64,000 bases of DNA, taken from positions 868,001 to 932,000 of the forward strand of contig NZ_CP141606.1 in the NCBI RefSeq assembly GCF_035593345.1. Direction: 5' to 3'. Each line of letters starts with the position of its first letter. Positions within the stretch are counted from its first letter, which is position 1. This stretch comes from Lelliottia sp. JS-SCA-14 (lineage in GTDB: Bacteria; Pseudomonadota; Gammaproteobacteria; Enterobacterales; Enterobacteriaceae). The notes beneath the pieces were generated by a model. The model saw only the letters and a list, made by a program, of their open reading frames with translations, was not told the origin of the DNA and ran no database searches. This document shows, piece by piece, positions 46,705-60,517 of this stretch. The position numbers and the translations under genes were made by a program.

Positions 46705-46730
46705 AGCAATATCAGCGCCTTGATATTGCT
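46705..46730. repeat. Perfect inverted repeat between yaeP and yaeQ
   Basis: AGCAATATCA / TGATATTGCT, 10 bp perfect with a GCGCCT spacer, in the divergent yaeP/yaeQ promoter gap. Dyad symmetry of this size without a T-run suggests an operator or an mRNA leader hairpin; no known regulator site was recognised. Confidence 0.55.
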
Positions 46731-46806
46731 GCCATTCACCGCGTGGTAACAGCCTTTTGGCCGGAATTTCGCTACAATGAGCGCCTGATTCGATTGGAGT
46801 TCTCTC

Positions 46807-47352
46807 ATGGCGCTGAAAGCGACAATTTATAAAGCGGTAGTCAACGTAGCTGACCTTGACCGCAACCAGTTTCTCGATGCGTCGTTAACGCTGGCCCGTC
46901 ACCCGTCCGAAACGCAGGAACGTATGATGCTGCGCCTGCTGGCGTGGATCAAATACGCCAATGAACGCCTGCAATTTACCCGCGGATTAAGCGCGGAAGA
47001 GGAGCCGGAAGCCTGGCTGCGCAACGATCATATGGGTATCGATCTGTGGATCGAACTCGGCTTGCCGGATGAACGTCGTATCAAAAAGGCCTGCACCCAG
47101 TCCGCAGAAGTCGCGATTTTTGCCTATAATCAACGTGCTGCGGAAATCTGGTGGCAGCAAAATCAGCGCAAATGCGCGCAGTATTCGCATCTTTCAGTGT
47201 GGTATCTGGATGACGAACAGCTGGCGCAGTTGACCGAGTTTGCCACGCGGACCATGGCGCTGCAGGCGACGATTCAGGACGGTGCGATCTGGCTGTCTGA
47301 TGCTCAGAATAATCTGGAAATTCATCTTACTGCGTGGCAGTCACCGTCATGA
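46807..47352 (+). CDS. yaeQ: YaeQ family protein
   Basis: 181-residue cytoplasmic protein with a PD-(D/E)XK-nuclease-like fold in the known structure of homologues. Sequence [20 protein letters not shown] at the start, [24 protein letters not shown] and [11 protein letters not shown] in the middle. E. coli yaeQ was reported to compensate for loss of RfaH, but the biochemical function is unknown. Its stop codon overlaps the arfB start (ATGA), so the pair is coupled. Confidence 0.9.
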   Translation: MALKATIYKAVVNVADLDRNQFLDASLTLARHPSETQERMMLRLLAWIKYANERLQFTRGLSAEEEPEAWLRNDHMGIDLWIELGLPDERRIKKACTQSAEVAIFAYNQRAAEIWWQQNQRKCAQYSHLSVWYLDDEQLAQLTEFATRTMALQATIQDGAIWLSDAQNNLEIHLTAWQSPS

Positions 47353-47771
47353 TTGTGGTGTCCCGAACCGTTACGATTCCCGACAATGAGTTTGAGATCA
47401 CCGCGATCCGGGCTCAGGGCGCGGGTGGGCAGCATGTGAATAAAGCCTCAACGGCGATTCATTTGCGCTTTGACATTCGGGCCTCCAGCCTGCCAGAGTC
47501 CTATAAAGAAGCCCTGTTGGCGGCCAGTCATCACCTCATCACCAGCGACGGGGTGATCATTATTAAAGCGCAAGAGTACCGCAGCCAGGATTTGAATCGC
47601 GAAGCCGCACTTTCCCGGCTGGTGGCGGTCATACAGGAGCTTACTGCGGTGCAAAAAAGCCGCCGGGCCACGCGACCGACGCGGGCCTCGAAAGAGCGCC
47701 GGTTGTCATCAAAAGCGCAGAAATCCACCGTAAAATCACTGCGTGGAAAAGTACGTCGGCCGCAGGAATAA
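47349..47771 (+). CDS. arfB: Alternative ribosome rescue factor ArfB
   Basis: Release-factor-like peptidyl-tRNA hydrolase (YaeJ) that rescues stalled ribosomes. 140 residues, E. coli length, with start MIVVSRTV; an in-frame start five codons earlier lies inside yaeQ. The catalytic GGQ is at residues 26-28 in [15 protein letters not shown]. The C-terminal basic tail (about residues 100-140, [21 protein letters not shown]) is the part that enters the empty mRNA channel. Confidence 0.96.
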   Translation: MIVVSRTVTIPDNEFEITAIRAQGAGGQHVNKASTAIHLRFDIRASSLPESYKEALLAASHHLITSDGVIIIKAQEYRSQDLNREAALSRLVAVIQELTAVQKSRRATRPTRASKERRLSSKAQKSTVKSLRGKVRRPQE

Positions 47772-47805
47772 CGTACCAGGATTACATTGTTATAAGGAAT
47801 TCATC

Positions 47806-48504
47806 GTGAATAAAACGATATTGTCAGTGCTGGCGGCGTCCACACTGTTCGCATTAATAGGGTGTAACAACCGCGCCGAGATGCAGACGCTGCAGCCGAC
47901 GCACGCCGCAGAGTTAAAGCCGATGCAGCAGAGCTGGCGCGGTGTGCTGCCGTGCGCTGACTGCGAAGGCATTGAAACCACGCTGTTCCTGGAAAAGGAC
48001 GGTACATGGGTGATGAACCAGCGCTATCAGGGCGCGAAAGAGCCTTCCTCCTTTGCGACCTACGGCAAATGGGCGCGTACGGCTGAGAAGCTGGTGCTGA
48101 CGGACGCCGAAGGCGAGAAAACCTATTTCCGTGCCAAAGGTGAAGGCATGGAGATGCTGGATCGGGAAGGTAATCCGATCGAATCCCAGTTCAACTACAC
48201 CTTAGCGCCGGTCAAAGCGGCTCTGCCATCTACGCCAATGGCGATGCGCGGCATGTATTTCTACATGGCCGATGCGGCAGTTTTCACCGACTGTGCAACG
48301 GGCAAGAAAGTAAGCGTGGCGAACAACGCACAGCTGGAACGTGATTATGCCGTGGCGCGCGGAAATGACAGCAAGCCGGTACTGCTGACGGTAGACGGTC
48401 ACTTTACGCTGGAGCCGAACCCGGACAGCGGTGAGATGGTCAAAACGCTGGTGGCGGATAAGAGCGCGAAGTTTGTGGCGGGTAAAGACTGCGACAGCAA
48501 GTAA
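47806..48504 (+). CDS. nlpE: Outer-membrane lipoprotein NlpE
   Basis: Copper/surface-sensing lipoprotein (CutF) that triggers the Cpx envelope response. 232 residues, GTG start at 47806 with RBS AAGGA (47794-47798). Lipobox FALIGC gives the acylated C20. The redox-sensitive CxxC is C50-A-D-C53 in VLPCADCEGIETTLF, and a second cysteine pair lies in the C-terminal domain (FTDCATGK ... GKDCDSK). Residue two after the lipid cysteine is N, not D, consistent with outer-membrane sorting by Lol. Convergent with proS. Confidence 0.95.
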   Translation: MNKTILSVLAASTLFALIGCNNRAEMQTLQPTHAAELKPMQQSWRGVLPCADCEGIETTLFLEKDGTWVMNQRYQGAKEPSSFATYGKWARTAEKLVLTDAEGEKTYFRAKGEGMEMLDREGNPIESQFNYTLAPVKAALPSTPMAMRGMYFYMADAAVFTDCATGKKVSVANNAQLERDYAVARGNDSKPVLLTVDGHFTLEPNPDSGEMVKTLVADKSAKFVAGKDCDSK

Positions 48505-48525
48505 GACGGAATCAGATGTGAAAAG

Positions 48526-48551
48526 AAAAACCCCGCCGAAGCGGGGTTTTT
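48526..48551. terminator. Bidirectional terminator between nlpE and proS
   Basis: Perfect stem AAAAACCCCGC / GCGGGGTTTTT with a CGAA loop; A- and T-runs on both sides make it functional for both convergent genes. Confidence 0.93.
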
Positions 48552-48557
48552 TATGTC

Positions 48558-50276
48558 TTAACCTTTGATGGCTTTCACCAGGTAATCAAGGATGTCGCCC
48601 GTCTTGATCATCTGCTTCTCGCCGCTGCGACGGTATTTGTACTCAATCTCGTCGCTGTCGAGGTTACGGTCGCCGATGACGACAGTGTGCGGGATACCGA
48701 TCAGTTCCATATCCGCAAACATCACGCCTGGACGCTCTTTACGGTCGTCCATCAGCACTTCAATGCCCTGCGCGCGCAGTTCGCTGTACAGCTTCTCAGC
48801 CAGCTCCTGAACACGGTAGGACTTGTGCATGTTCATCGGCAGAATCGCAACCTGGAATGGAGCGATATTGTCTGGCCAGACGATGCCGCGCTCGTCATGA
48901 TTCTGCTCAATGGCAGCAGCCACCACGCGAGTCACGCCGATACCGTAGCAACCCATGGTCAGGATCTGGTTACGACCGTCTTCACCCTGAACGGCTGCGT
49001 TCAGCGCCTGGGAGTACTTGGTCCCGAGCTGGAAGATATGGCCCACTTCGATACCGCGTTTAATCATCAGCGTACCCTGGCCGTCCGGGCTTGGATCACC
49101 CGCCACCACGTTACGGATATCGGCCACTTCTGGCGTCGCGGTGTCGCGATCCCAGTTGATGCCGAAGTAGTGCTTACCGTCGATGTTCGCGCCAGCAGAG
49201 AAATCGCTCATGGCGGCAACGGTGCGGTCAATCACAACCGGAATTGGCAGATTAACCGGACCCAGAGAGCCTGGGCCTGCATTGATGACGGCACGGATTT
49301 CCGCTTCGGTAGCGAAAGTCAGCGGGCTTGCGACCTGCGGCAGTTTTTCTGCTTTAACTTCGTTCAGCTCGTGATCGCCACGCACCAGCAGGGCAACCAG
49401 CGGATACGCGCTCCCTTCAACGGATTTCACCAGCAGGGTTTTCACCGTTTTCTCGACCGGCAGATTGAACTGCTCAACCAGCTCGGCGATGGTTTTGGCG
49501 TTCGGGGTGTCGACCAGCTTCATCTCTTCCGTCGCCGCCGCGCGTGGGGTGGCAGGGGCCAGCGCTTCTGCGAATTCAATATTCGCCGCGTAGTCAGAGG
49601 TGTCGGAGAAGATCACGTCGTCTTCGCCGCTCTGCGCCAGCACCTGGAATTCGTGGGAGGCGCTGCCGCCGATAGAACCGGTGTCAGCCTGTACCGCGCG
49701 GAAATCCAGACCCATACGGGAGAAGATCTTGCTGTAGGCGCCGTACATCACGTCGTAAGTTTCCTGCAGGGATTCCTGAGAAGTATGGAAGGAGTAGGCA
49801 TCTTTCATCAGGAATTCGCGGGAACGCATCACGCCGAAACGTGGGCGAACTTCGTCGCGGAATTTGGTCTGGATCTGGAAGAAGTTCAGCGGCAGCTGTT
49901 TGTACGAGTTCAGCTCGTTGCGGATCAGGTCGGTGATCACTTCTTCATGCGTTGGGCCGAGCACAAACGGGCGCTCGCCACGATCAACAAAGCGCAGCAG
50001 CTCCGGGCCGTACTGCTCCCAGCGACCACTTTCCATCCACAGGTCAGCAGGCTGAACCACAGGCATGGACACCTCGATAGCACCGGCGTTGTTCATCTCT
50101 TCACGCACGATGTTTTCGACTTTTTTCAGGACGCGCAGGCCGGTCGGCAACCAGGTGTACAACCCGGAGGCCAGCTTGCGGATCATCCCGGCGCGGAGCA
50201 TCAGCTGATGGCTGATGACTTCGGCGTCGGCAGGTGTCTCCTTCAGTGTGGAGAGCAGATATTGGCTAGTACGCAT
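48558..50276 (-). CDS. proS: Prolyl-tRNA synthetase
   Basis: Class II bacterial-type ProRS charging tRNA-Pro, with an editing (INS) domain against Ala-tRNA-Pro. 572 residues, E. coli length. Motif 2 region ([24 protein letters not shown]) and motif 3 ([17 protein letters not shown]) are intact; INS domain about residues 225-405 ([20 protein letters not shown]). C-terminal anticodon domain starts near residue 475. Divergent from nothing nearby; upstream of it lies trmO on the same strand after a 112-base gap. Confidence 0.98.
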   Translation of the reverse strand: MRTSQYLLSTLKETPADAEVISHQLMLRAGMIRKLASGLYTWLPTGLRVLKKVENIVREEMNNAGAIEVSMPVVQPADLWMESGRWEQYGPELLRFVDRGERPFVLGPTHEEVITDLIRNELNSYKQLPLNFFQIQTKFRDEVRPRFGVMRSREFLMKDAYSFHTSQESLQETYDVMYGAYSKIFSRMGLDFRAVQADTGSIGGSASHEFQVLAQSGEDDVIFSDTSDYAANIEFAEALAPATPRAAATEEMKLVDTPNAKTIAELVEQFNLPVEKTVKTLLVKSVEGSAYPLVALLVRGDHELNEVKAEKLPQVASPLTFATEAEIRAVINAGPGSLGPVNLPIPVVIDRTVAAMSDFSAGANIDGKHYFGINWDRDTATPEVADIRNVVAGDPSPDGQGTLMIKRGIEVGHIFQLGTKYSQALNAAVQGEDGRNQILTMGCYGIGVTRVVAAAIEQNHDERGIVWPDNIAPFQVAILPMNMHKSYRVQELAEKLYSELRAQGIEVLMDDRKERPGVMFADMELIGIPHTVVIGDRNLDSDEIEYKYRRSGEKQMIKTGDILDYLVKAIKG

Positions 50277-50388
50277 GTTGTTACGGTTCCATTTCGACGA
50301 TTGGACCAGGCTGAAACGTCAGACTGACACAAAAAAAGTGGTTTAGTTTACCAGTGTGGCAAAGATGCCAAAAGAGAGGAAAATAAAA

Positions 50389-51096
50389 TTAGCGCACTTC
50401 CAGCGCAAAGACTTCAAAACCTGCCGGGGTGACGCGCCAGCGAACGTTAAAATCAAGCAACAGAACGGCGTAGGTTTTGCCTGCCTCTTCCTCTTTTCGG
50501 TATGCGGGTCGAGGGTCTTGCGCCAGGACTTCGACGATAAAATCCTTCATGCGAGGATAGCGCTTTTCCAGGTGCAGAAGCTGCGCGTCGACATCAGACG
50601 TAAAACCGACGGTCATATCAGCGACAGGCGCCTGCTGGGCATAGCTCGCGCGAGCGTCAGGCAGCGCTTCGGCAAAGGGCAGGTAAGGTTTGATATCCAC
50701 CACCGGCGTGCCGTCGACCAGGTCCAGGCTACCTAGCTGCAGAATCACCTGATCTTTCTGGCAGCGAATGTCTTTGAGCTCAACAAGCGACATCCCGACA
50801 GGATTAGGACGGAAGGTCGAGCGGGTGGCAAACACTCCCATTCTGGCATTTCCGCCGAGACGCGGAGGGCGCACCGTCGGACGCCAGCCACCTTCCATCG
50901 TTTGATGAAAGATAAACAGCACCCACAGATGGCTGAATGCCTCAAGCCCACGCACGGCGTCGGCCTGATTATAAGGAGGAATTAAGTGAAGTTCGCCGCC
51001 ACAGCTTTTGACCAGACCAGGCTGGCGCGGTACGGCAAACTTCTCTTTATAAGGCGAGCGGATAACACCTATCTGCTCAAACTGAAATGCACTCAT
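50389..51096 (-). CDS. trmO: tRNA (adenine37-N6)-methyltransferase TrmO
   Basis: SAM-dependent enzyme (formerly YaeB/TsaA) that methylates t6A37 of tRNA-Thr(GGU). 235 residues, E. coli length. Unusual beta-barrel VirR/TsaA-like fold: FEQIGVIRSPYKEKFAVPRQ at the start, DAVRGLEAFSHLWVLFIFH, ATRSTFRPNPVGMSLVEL, and LDLVDGTPVVDIKPYLPFA. Starts inside the rcsF stop codon (4-base overlap). Confidence 0.94.
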   Translation of the reverse strand: MSAFQFEQIGVIRSPYKEKFAVPRQPGLVKSCGGELHLIPPYNQADAVRGLEAFSHLWVLFIFHQTMEGGWRPTVRPPRLGGNARMGVFATRSTFRPNPVGMSLVELKDIRCQKDQVILQLGSLDLVDGTPVVDIKPYLPFAEALPDARASYAQQAPVADMTVGFTSDVDAQLLHLEKRYPRMKDFIVEVLAQDPRPAYRKEEEAGKTYAVLLLDFNVRWRVTPAGFEVFALEVR

Positions 51097-51497
51097 TTCG
51101 CCGTGACGTTAAGGGCGTTGCCCATACACACAGCCTGGCGATAGCAGCCTGGCGTGCCGCTGGTCACTTCGCAGCTGTGCAGCAGGACAGCGTTAGCTTT
51201 CATTTTGGCGGCGTTGATCTGCAGACGTTTACGCGCGGTTGGGATGTTTGGCGGAGAGTCCTGGTTGCTGGCCTGGCAGGATTCGCCGGTGACTTCACCC
51301 AGATCGCGGAACGGTTTGCCAATCAGATCTTCAGCTTTGGTATAGATTCTTACCGGCGCAGGGCGAGGTGCTTTCGGTTTGGCTGGCTCCACCTTCGGTG
51401 GGGTTGCAGTGCTTTTAACAGGTTCAACAGGAGATCTGCTTAGCATTGAACAGCCGCTCAGCATGAGTGCTAAAAGACAGATCGGTAAAGCACGCAT
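51093..51497 (-). CDS. rcsF: Outer-membrane lipoprotein RcsF
   Basis: Senses envelope and LPS damage and activates the Rcs phosphorelay through IgaA; it is threaded through BamA-OMP complexes. 134 residues, E. coli length. Lipobox MLSGC with acylated C16, a proline-rich flexible linker (residues 30-48, PPKVEPAKPKAPRPAPV), and a folded domain with the four disulfide cysteines C74, C109, C118 and C124 exactly as in E. coli. Upstream of and overlapping trmO. Confidence 0.96.
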   Translation of the reverse strand: MRALPICLLALMLSGCSMLSRSPVEPVKSTATPPKVEPAKPKAPRPAPVRIYTKAEDLIGKPFRDLGEVTGESCQASNQDSPPNIPTARKRLQINAAKMKANAVLLHSCEVTSGTPGCYRQAVCMGNALNVTAK

Positions 51498-51560
51498 AAT
51501 ATTTCCTCAATGAATAATCAAATCGTCAGTTATTGAATCAGTTGCCCGCATAAATGACAA

Positions 51561-51578
51561 GACGGGCTTTCGCCCGTC
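51561..51578 (-). terminator. Hairpin terminator after metQ
   Basis: Stem GACGGGC / GCCCGTC with a 4-base loop, 27 bases after the metQ stop on the minus strand, ahead of the rcsF promoter region. On that strand it is followed by TTGTCATTTATG, only weakly T-rich. Confidence 0.7.
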
Positions 51579-51604
51579 ATGAATGATATTACAGAAAGGT
51601 CAGA

Positions 51605-52420
51605 TTACCAGCCTTTAACAGCGCCGCCGTTAAACACTTTGTTGGCTTCCTGGTAAACTTCGTCAGACTGGTATGCCTGTACGAATTTTTTCACGTTTTC
51701 CGCGTCTTTGTTGTCTTCGCGGCTCACGATCAGGTTCACGTACGGGGAGTCTTTGTCTTCAACGAAGATGCCATCTTTCGCTGGCGTCAGGCCAATCTGG
51801 CTGGCGTAAGTGGTGTTGATCACGGCCAGTGCAATCTGCGCATCGTCAAGAGAACGTGGCAGCTGCGGTGCTTCCAGCTCAACCAGCTTCAGGTTTTTCG
51901 GATTTTCAGTCACGTCCAGTACGGTTGGCAGCAAGCCCACGCCGTCTTTCAGTTTGATCAGACCCACTTTCTGCAGCAGCAGCAGGGAGCGGCCCAGGTT
52001 GGTTGGATCGTTAGGAATAGCGACCTGAGAACCCGGCTGCAGCTCTTCCAGGGATTTGATTTTTTTGGAGTAGCCCGCGATTGGGTAAACGAAGGTATTC
52101 GCCACGGCAACCAGCTTGTAGCCACGATCTTTGATCTGCTGATCCAGATACGGTTTGTGCTGGAAGGCGTTAGCGTCGATGTCGCCTTTGCTCAGCGCTT
52201 CGTTCGGCAGAACGTAGTCGTTAAAGGTGACCAGCTCAACGTCCAGGCCATATTTCTCTTTTGCCACTTTCTGGGCAACTTCAGCAACCTGCTGCTCAGC
52301 GCCAACAATGACGCCCACTTTGATGTGGTTAGGATCTTTTTCGTCCTGACCGCAACCCACCAGAGCCAGAGAGCCAATCAGCGCGCCTACCGCGGCAAAG
52401 GTCTTCAATTTAAACGTCAT
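51605..52420 (-). CDS. metQ: D/L-methionine-binding lipoprotein MetQ
   Basis: Substrate-binding lipoprotein of the MetNIQ methionine importer. 271 residues, E. coli length. Lipobox LALVGC with lipidated C23, then NLPA-family folds: KVGVIVGAEQQVAEVAQKVA, TFNDYVLPNEALSKGDIDANAFQHKPYLDQ, YSKKIKSLEELQPGSQVAIPNDPTN. Third gene of metNIQ, 38 bases after metI. Confidence 0.97.
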   Translation of the reverse strand: MTFKLKTFAAVGALIGSLALVGCGQDEKDPNHIKVGVIVGAEQQVAEVAQKVAKEKYGLDVELVTFNDYVLPNEALSKGDIDANAFQHKPYLDQQIKDRGYKLVAVANTFVYPIAGYSKKIKSLEELQPGSQVAIPNDPTNLGRSLLLLQKVGLIKLKDGVGLLPTVLDVTENPKNLKLVELEAPQLPRSLDDAQIALAVINTTYASQIGLTPAKDGIFVEDKDSPYVNLIVSREDNKDAENVKKFVQAYQSDEVYQEANKVFNGGAVKGW

Positions 52421-52458
52421 GTCATATCCTTAATTCGTCGAGTTTGCGTTGTGTAATG

Positions 52459-53112
52459 TTATTTGTGAGTAACAGCCCGGACGATGCGATCGCCAGAGAA
52501 TTGAATGAGATAAACCAGCACAACCAGCAATACCAGAACCGTGTTCATTACGGTAGCGTTATAACCAATATAACCGTATTGATAGCCGATCTGGCCCAGA
52601 CCGCCAGCCCCAACAGCACCGCCCATCGCGGAATAACCTACCAGGGTGATCAGCGTAATGGTGGCCGCATTGACCAGGCCCGGCAGCGCTTCAGGTAACA
52701 GGACTTTGCGCACGATCTGCATCGGCGTCGCGCCCATGGCACGAGAGGCTTCAATCAGACCGGTTGGAATTTCCAGCAGGGCGTTTTCAACCATACGCGC
52801 GATAAACGGTGCGGCACCCACGGTCAGCGGCACGATAGCTGCCTGCAGACCAATCGAGGTTCCCACGATGATGCGAGTAAACGGAATCATCCACACCAGC
52901 AGGATAATAAAAGGAATCGAACGGAAGATGTTTACCAGCGCAGAGAGCGTGCGGTAAAGCTTCGCGTTTTCGATAATCTGCCCTGGGCGCGTGACGTACA
53001 GCAGCACGCCAACCGGCAGGCCAATCACAAAACCAAAGAATCCTGATACGAAGGTCATTGCCAGCGTTTCCCAAACGCCGCGAACCAGCAGCCACATCAT
53101 CGGCTCAGACAT
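52459..53112 (-). CDS. metI: Methionine ABC transporter permease MetI
   Basis: Inner-membrane permease of the methionine importer. 217 residues, E. coli length, five hydrophobic segments. The EAA coupling loop is [27 protein letters not shown] (near residues 135-160). Start overlaps metN by 8 bases. Confidence 0.97.
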   Translation of the reverse strand: MSEPMMWLLVRGVWETLAMTFVSGFFGFVIGLPVGVLLYVTRPGQIIENAKLYRTLSALVNIFRSIPFIILLVWMIPFTRIIVGTSIGLQAAIVPLTVGAAPFIARMVENALLEIPTGLIEASRAMGATPMQIVRKVLLPEALPGLVNAATITLITLVGYSAMGGAVGAGGLGQIGYQYGYIGYNATVMNTVLVLLVVLVYLIQFSGDRIVRAVTHK

Positions 53113-54136
53113 AACCCAGTACCTCTACTTTGACATGGTGTTCCTGCAGCCAGGCGATCGCGGCTTGCGTCTCTTCTTGTGTTCCGTGCATTTCCGTCAG
53201 CATGATGCCGAACTTCACGCCACCGGCGTAATCCATCTGCGCACTAATAATGTTGTTGTTCACATTGAAGCGGCGAGCGGTTTCGGAAAGCAGTGGGGCA
53301 TCAACGGACTGGCCGGTGAATTCCATGCGCAGCATTGGCACGCTGTCGACGCCAGACTCCGCTTTTAAACGCGCCAGATAATCTTCCGGAATATCCAGGT
53401 GCAGCGTGGACTGAATGAACTGCTGGGCCAGAGGCGTTTTCGGATGCGAGAACACTTCGCTCACAGTGTCCTGCTCAATCAGTTCACCGTTGCTGATCAC
53501 CGCCACGCAGTCGCAGATGCGCTTCACGACATCCATCTCATGGGTAATAAGAAGAATGGTCAGCCCGAGGCGGCGGTTAATGTCTTTCAATAATTCCAGG
53601 ATGGAGCGGGTGGTCGCAGGATCCAGTGCGCTGGTGGCTTCGTCGCAGAGCAGCACTTTCGGATTGCTTGCCAGCGCACGGGCGATCGCCACGCGCTGTT
53701 TCTGTCCACCGGAAAGGTTGGCAGGATAGCTGTCGTGCTTATCAGAAAGCCCAACCAGATCCAGCAGCTCGGTTACCCGGCGTTTCACTTCTTCTTTTGG
53801 GGTGTTGTCCAGCTCAAGCGGCAGCGCGACGTTACCAAAAACGGTGCGCGAGGCCAGCAGGTTAAAGTGCTGGAAGATCATGCCAATCTGACGACGGGCC
53901 TGAGTTAATTCTTTTTCGGAAAGTTTAGTTAGCTCCTGGCCGCCGACCTGGACGCTGCCTTCGGTCGGACGTTCGAGCAGGTTAACGCAGCGGATGAGCG
54001 TACTTTTACCGGCACCCGATGCGCCAATGACGCCATAAATCTGTCCAGCCGGAACGTGCAGGCTGACATTGTTCAGCGCCTGAATGGTTCGGGTCCCTTG
54101 CTGGAACACTTTGGTGATATTGGAAAGTTTAATCAT
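53105..54136 (-). CDS. metN: Methionine ABC transporter ATPase MetN
   Basis: Cytoplasmic ATPase of MetNIQ. 343 residues, E. coli length. Walker [16 protein letters not shown], signature [16 protein letters not shown], Walker [14 protein letters not shown]-loop LLITHEMD, and a C-terminal NIL/ACT-like domain (about residues 265-343) that binds cytoplasmic methionine and inhibits transport. First gene of the operon; a MetJ-type operator lies 80-110 bases upstream. Confidence 0.97.
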   Translation of the reverse strand: MIKLSNITKVFQQGTRTIQALNNVSLHVPAGQIYGVIGASGAGKSTLIRCVNLLERPTEGSVQVGGQELTKLSEKELTQARRQIGMIFQHFNLLASRTVFGNVALPLELDNTPKEEVKRRVTELLDLVGLSDKHDSYPANLSGGQKQRVAIARALASNPKVLLCDEATSALDPATTRSILELLKDINRRLGLTILLITHEMDVVKRICDCVAVISNGELIEQDTVSEVFSHPKTPLAQQFIQSTLHLDIPEDYLARLKAESGVDSVPMLRMEFTGQSVDAPLLSETARRFNVNNNIISAQMDYAGGVKFGIMLTEMHGTQEETQAAIAWLQEHHVKVEVLGYV

Positions 54137-54212
54137 TAGATTATTTTTATCGTATGTAAGTTAGCCGTGGCATTTTGTTCTGCCAGATACGGGGTTCAGC
54201 CGTAAACAAAAT

Positions 54213-54244
54213 GGATGTTAAGGCATCCAGACGTCTAAATCAAT
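54213..54244 (-). promoter_or_regulatory. MetJ operator of metNIQ
   Basis: One perfect met box AGACGTCT at 54229-54236 with adjacent 8-mers (54221-54228 AGGCATCC, 5/8 matching; 54213-54220 and 54237-54244 weaker). Tandem 8-bp boxes are how MetJ-SAM repressor sites are built, and the position fits repression of metN. Confidence 0.75.
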
Positions 54245-54324
54245 GTCGCTCTGCGCGATGAGCACTTTCTTGCGCGGTGAAACGTGAGATAATAGCGGGA
54301 CATGCCTTTTTCAGGAGCAAACCC

Positions 54325-54891
54325 GTGGCAAAATCAGTACCCGCAATTTTTCTCGATCGTGACGGCACCATTAATGTCGATCACGGTTACGTTCACGAGA
54401 TTGATGAGTTCGAATTCATCGACGGCGTTATTGATGCCATGCGCGAACTTAAAGCGATGGGCTATGCGCTGGTGGTGGTCACCAATCAGTCGGGTATCGC
54501 CCGGGGCAAATTCACCGAAGCGCAATTCGAAACGTTGACCGAGTGGATGGACTGGTCGCTGGCCGATCGCGACGTCGAGCTGGACGGTATCTACTATTGT
54601 CCTCATCACCCACAAGGGACGGTCGAAGAGTATCGCCAGACCTGTGATTGCCGTAAACCGCATCCGGGGATGTTTATCTCTGCGCAGGAGTTCCTGCACA
54701 TTGATATGGCTTCTTCTTATATGGTGGGCGACAAACTGGAAGATATGCAGGCGGCAACGGCAGCGGGCGTAGGGACTAAAGTATTGGTTCGCACCGGTAA
54801 GCCTGTGACCCCTGAAGCCGAAAGCGCTGCGGATTTGGTACTGAATAGCCTCGCAGAGCTGCCAAAAGCGATCAAAAAGCAGCAAAAATAG
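54325..54891 (+). CDS. gmhB: D-glycero-beta-D-manno-heptose 1,7-bisphosphate 7-phosphatase
   Basis: HAD phosphatase of LPS inner-core heptose synthesis. 188 residues (E. coli 191), GTG start at 54325 with RBS CAGGAG; a frame open further upstream is not supported. HAD motif [15 protein letters not shown] with D11/D13, motif II VVTNQSG, the zinc-binding CPHHPQG and [10 protein letters not shown] loops, and motif [14 protein letters not shown]. Divergent from metN and followed by the rRNA operon promoters. Confidence 0.96.
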   Translation: MAKSVPAIFLDRDGTINVDHGYVHEIDEFEFIDGVIDAMRELKAMGYALVVVTNQSGIARGKFTEAQFETLTEWMDWSLADRDVELDGIYYCPHHPQGTVEEYRQTCDCRKPHPGMFISAQEFLHIDMASSYMVGDKLEDMQAATAAGVGTKVLVRTGKPVTPEAESAADLVLNSLAELPKAIKKQQK

Positions 54892-54940
54892 GCGTTGTGT
54901 TGAAAATATGAGCGGTTGAAATAAAATTGTATTTTTCCGC

Positions 54941-54968
54941 TTGTCATTCCTCGGAAGCCCCCTATAAT
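54941..54968 (+). promoter_or_regulatory. rrn P1 promoter
   Basis: TTGTCA (54941-54946), 16-base spacer, TATAAT (54963-54968), then a GC-rich GCGCCTCC discriminator. The upstream stretch is A/T-rich with AAAATTGTATTTTT immediately before the -35, consistent with an UP element; Fis sites were not resolved. Standard main rRNA promoter. Confidence 0.9.
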
Positions 54969-55051
54969 GCGCCTCCATCGACACGGCAGATGTGAATCAC
55001 TTCACACTAACCACCGGGTCGGTTGAAGAGAAAAAATCCTGAGATTCAGGG

Positions 55052-55079
55052 TTGACTCTGAAAGAGGAAAGCGTAATAT
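55052..55079 (+). promoter_or_regulatory. rrn P2 promoter
   Basis: TTGACT (55052-55057), 16-base spacer, TAATAT (55074-55079), with a CGCC discriminator. About 111 bases downstream of P1, as in other enterobacterial rrn operons. Confidence 0.85.
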
Positions 55080-55117
55080 ACGCCACCTCGCAACGGTGAG
55101 CGAAAGCCGCGTTGCAC

Positions 55118-55129
55118 TGCTCTTTAACA
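55118..55129 (+). promoter_or_regulatory. rrn antitermination boxA (leader)
   Basis: TGCTCTTTAACA, the boxA sequence recognised by NusB/S10, preceded by a boxB-type hairpin GCAACGG...CCGCGTTGC (around 55090-55116). Confidence 0.85.
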
Positions 55130-55135
55130 ATTTAT

Positions 55136-55155
55136 CAGACAATCTGTGTGGGCAC
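55136..55155 (+). other. 5' arm of the 16S precursor RNase III stem
   Basis: 20 bases before 16S (cagacaatctgtgtgggcac) are complementary, with one G-U pair, to 56824-56843 after 16S. Together they form the long processing stem that RNase III cuts to release pre-16S. Confidence 0.85.
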
Positions 55156-55261
55156 TCAAAGTGACATGGATTCTAACGTCGCAAGACGCTAAATGAATAC
55201 CAAAGTCTCTGAGTGAACATACGTAATTCATTACGAAGTTTAATTCACGAGCATCAAACTT

Positions 55262-56801
<1,540 letters not shown>

Positions 56802-56872
56802 CCTGAAAGAACCTGCCTTTGTAGTGTCCACACAGATTGTCTGATGAAAAATAAGCAGTAAAAAATCTCTGC

Positions 56873-56949
<77 letters not shown>

Positions 56950-57031
56950 AATTCGCCTCCGTGCTGCGTTATGGCGATGCTCACATACATAAGTATGCTT
57001 CGCATCACCACGCCTTGCCCGGAAACGAATT
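56950..57031 (+). other. 82-base stem-loop between tRNA-Ile and tRNA-Ala
   Basis: Begins AATTCG and ends CGAATT (6-bp perfect base) and continues as a long imperfect stem whose tip is CATAC-ATAA-GTATG (56985-56998); GCGATGC pairs with GCATCAC on the other side. It is an extra block in the inter-tRNA spacer compared with the about 40-base E. coli spacer. Similar ribosomal spacer loops are known in enterobacteria. Confidence 0.7.
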
Positions 57032-57059
57032 AGGGTAACAGAGATTCAGTTTTTGCGAT

Positions 57060-57135
57060 GGGGTTATAGCTCAGCTGGGAGAGCGCCTGCCTTGCACGCA
57101 GGAGGTCTGCGGTTCGATCCCGCATAGCTCCACCA
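57060..57135 (+). tRNA. alaV: tRNA-Ala (TGC anticodon)
   Basis: 76 bases, CCA encoded. Cloverleaf GGGGTTATAGCTC...GCATAGCTCCACCA; anticodon loop CTTGCAC with stem CCTGC/GCAGG. The acceptor stem has T at position 5 where E. coli has C, giving a T-G (U-G) pair. Confidence 0.98.
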
Positions 57136-57200
57136 TCCTTTTTACTGCGAAAACACAAGAAAACTTCAGAGTGTACCTGAAAAGGTTCACTGCGAAGTTT

Positions 57201-57212
57201 TGCTCTTTAAAA
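57201..57212 (+). promoter_or_regulatory. boxA in the 16S-23S spacer
   Basis: TGCTCTTTAAAA, the second antitermination boxA of rrn operons, 130 bases before 23S. Confidence 0.8.
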
Positions 57213-57343
57213 ATCTGGATCAAGCTGAAAATTGAAACGACACGCTGCGTCTGTTCTCCGTAATAAGAACAGAATGACGGTGTGTTCGAGTCTCTCAAAT
57301 TTTCGCAACACGAGATGTTTTACGAAACATCTTCGGGTTGTGA

Positions 57344-60248
<2,905 letters not shown>

Positions 60249-60344
60249 ACAACGCCGAAGATGTTTTGGCGAAAGCAGAGACGAAGATTTTCAGCCTGAT
60301 AACAGATTAATTGGCATGCAGAGATGCGTGTTGATAACAGAATT

Positions 60345-60464
60345 TGCCTGGCGGCTTTAGCGCGGTGGTCCCACCTGACCCCATGCCGAACTCAGAAGTG
60401 AAACGCCGTAGCGCCGATGGTAGTGTGGGGTCTCCCCATGTGAGAGTAGGGAACTGCCAGGCAT
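60345..60464 (+). rRNA. rrf: 5S ribosomal RNA
   Basis: 120 bases, TGCCTGGCGGC...CTGCCAGGCAT; the ends pair to form helix I and CCCACCTGACCCCATGCCG is the conserved centre. Confidence 0.98.
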
Positions 60465-60517
60465 CAAATTAAGTAGTAAACCGGTGCATGAATCCGGTGG
60501 TTACAGAAGTCTTCGGT

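Noticed and set aside
48687..50327. 546-codon open frame on the plus strand
   Set aside because: It is antisense to proS, which is a clear full-length synthetase; no family features.
54137..54324. SAM riboswitch upstream of metN
   Set aside because: No S-box-type structure seen; a MetJ operator explains the regulation in gammaproteobacteria.
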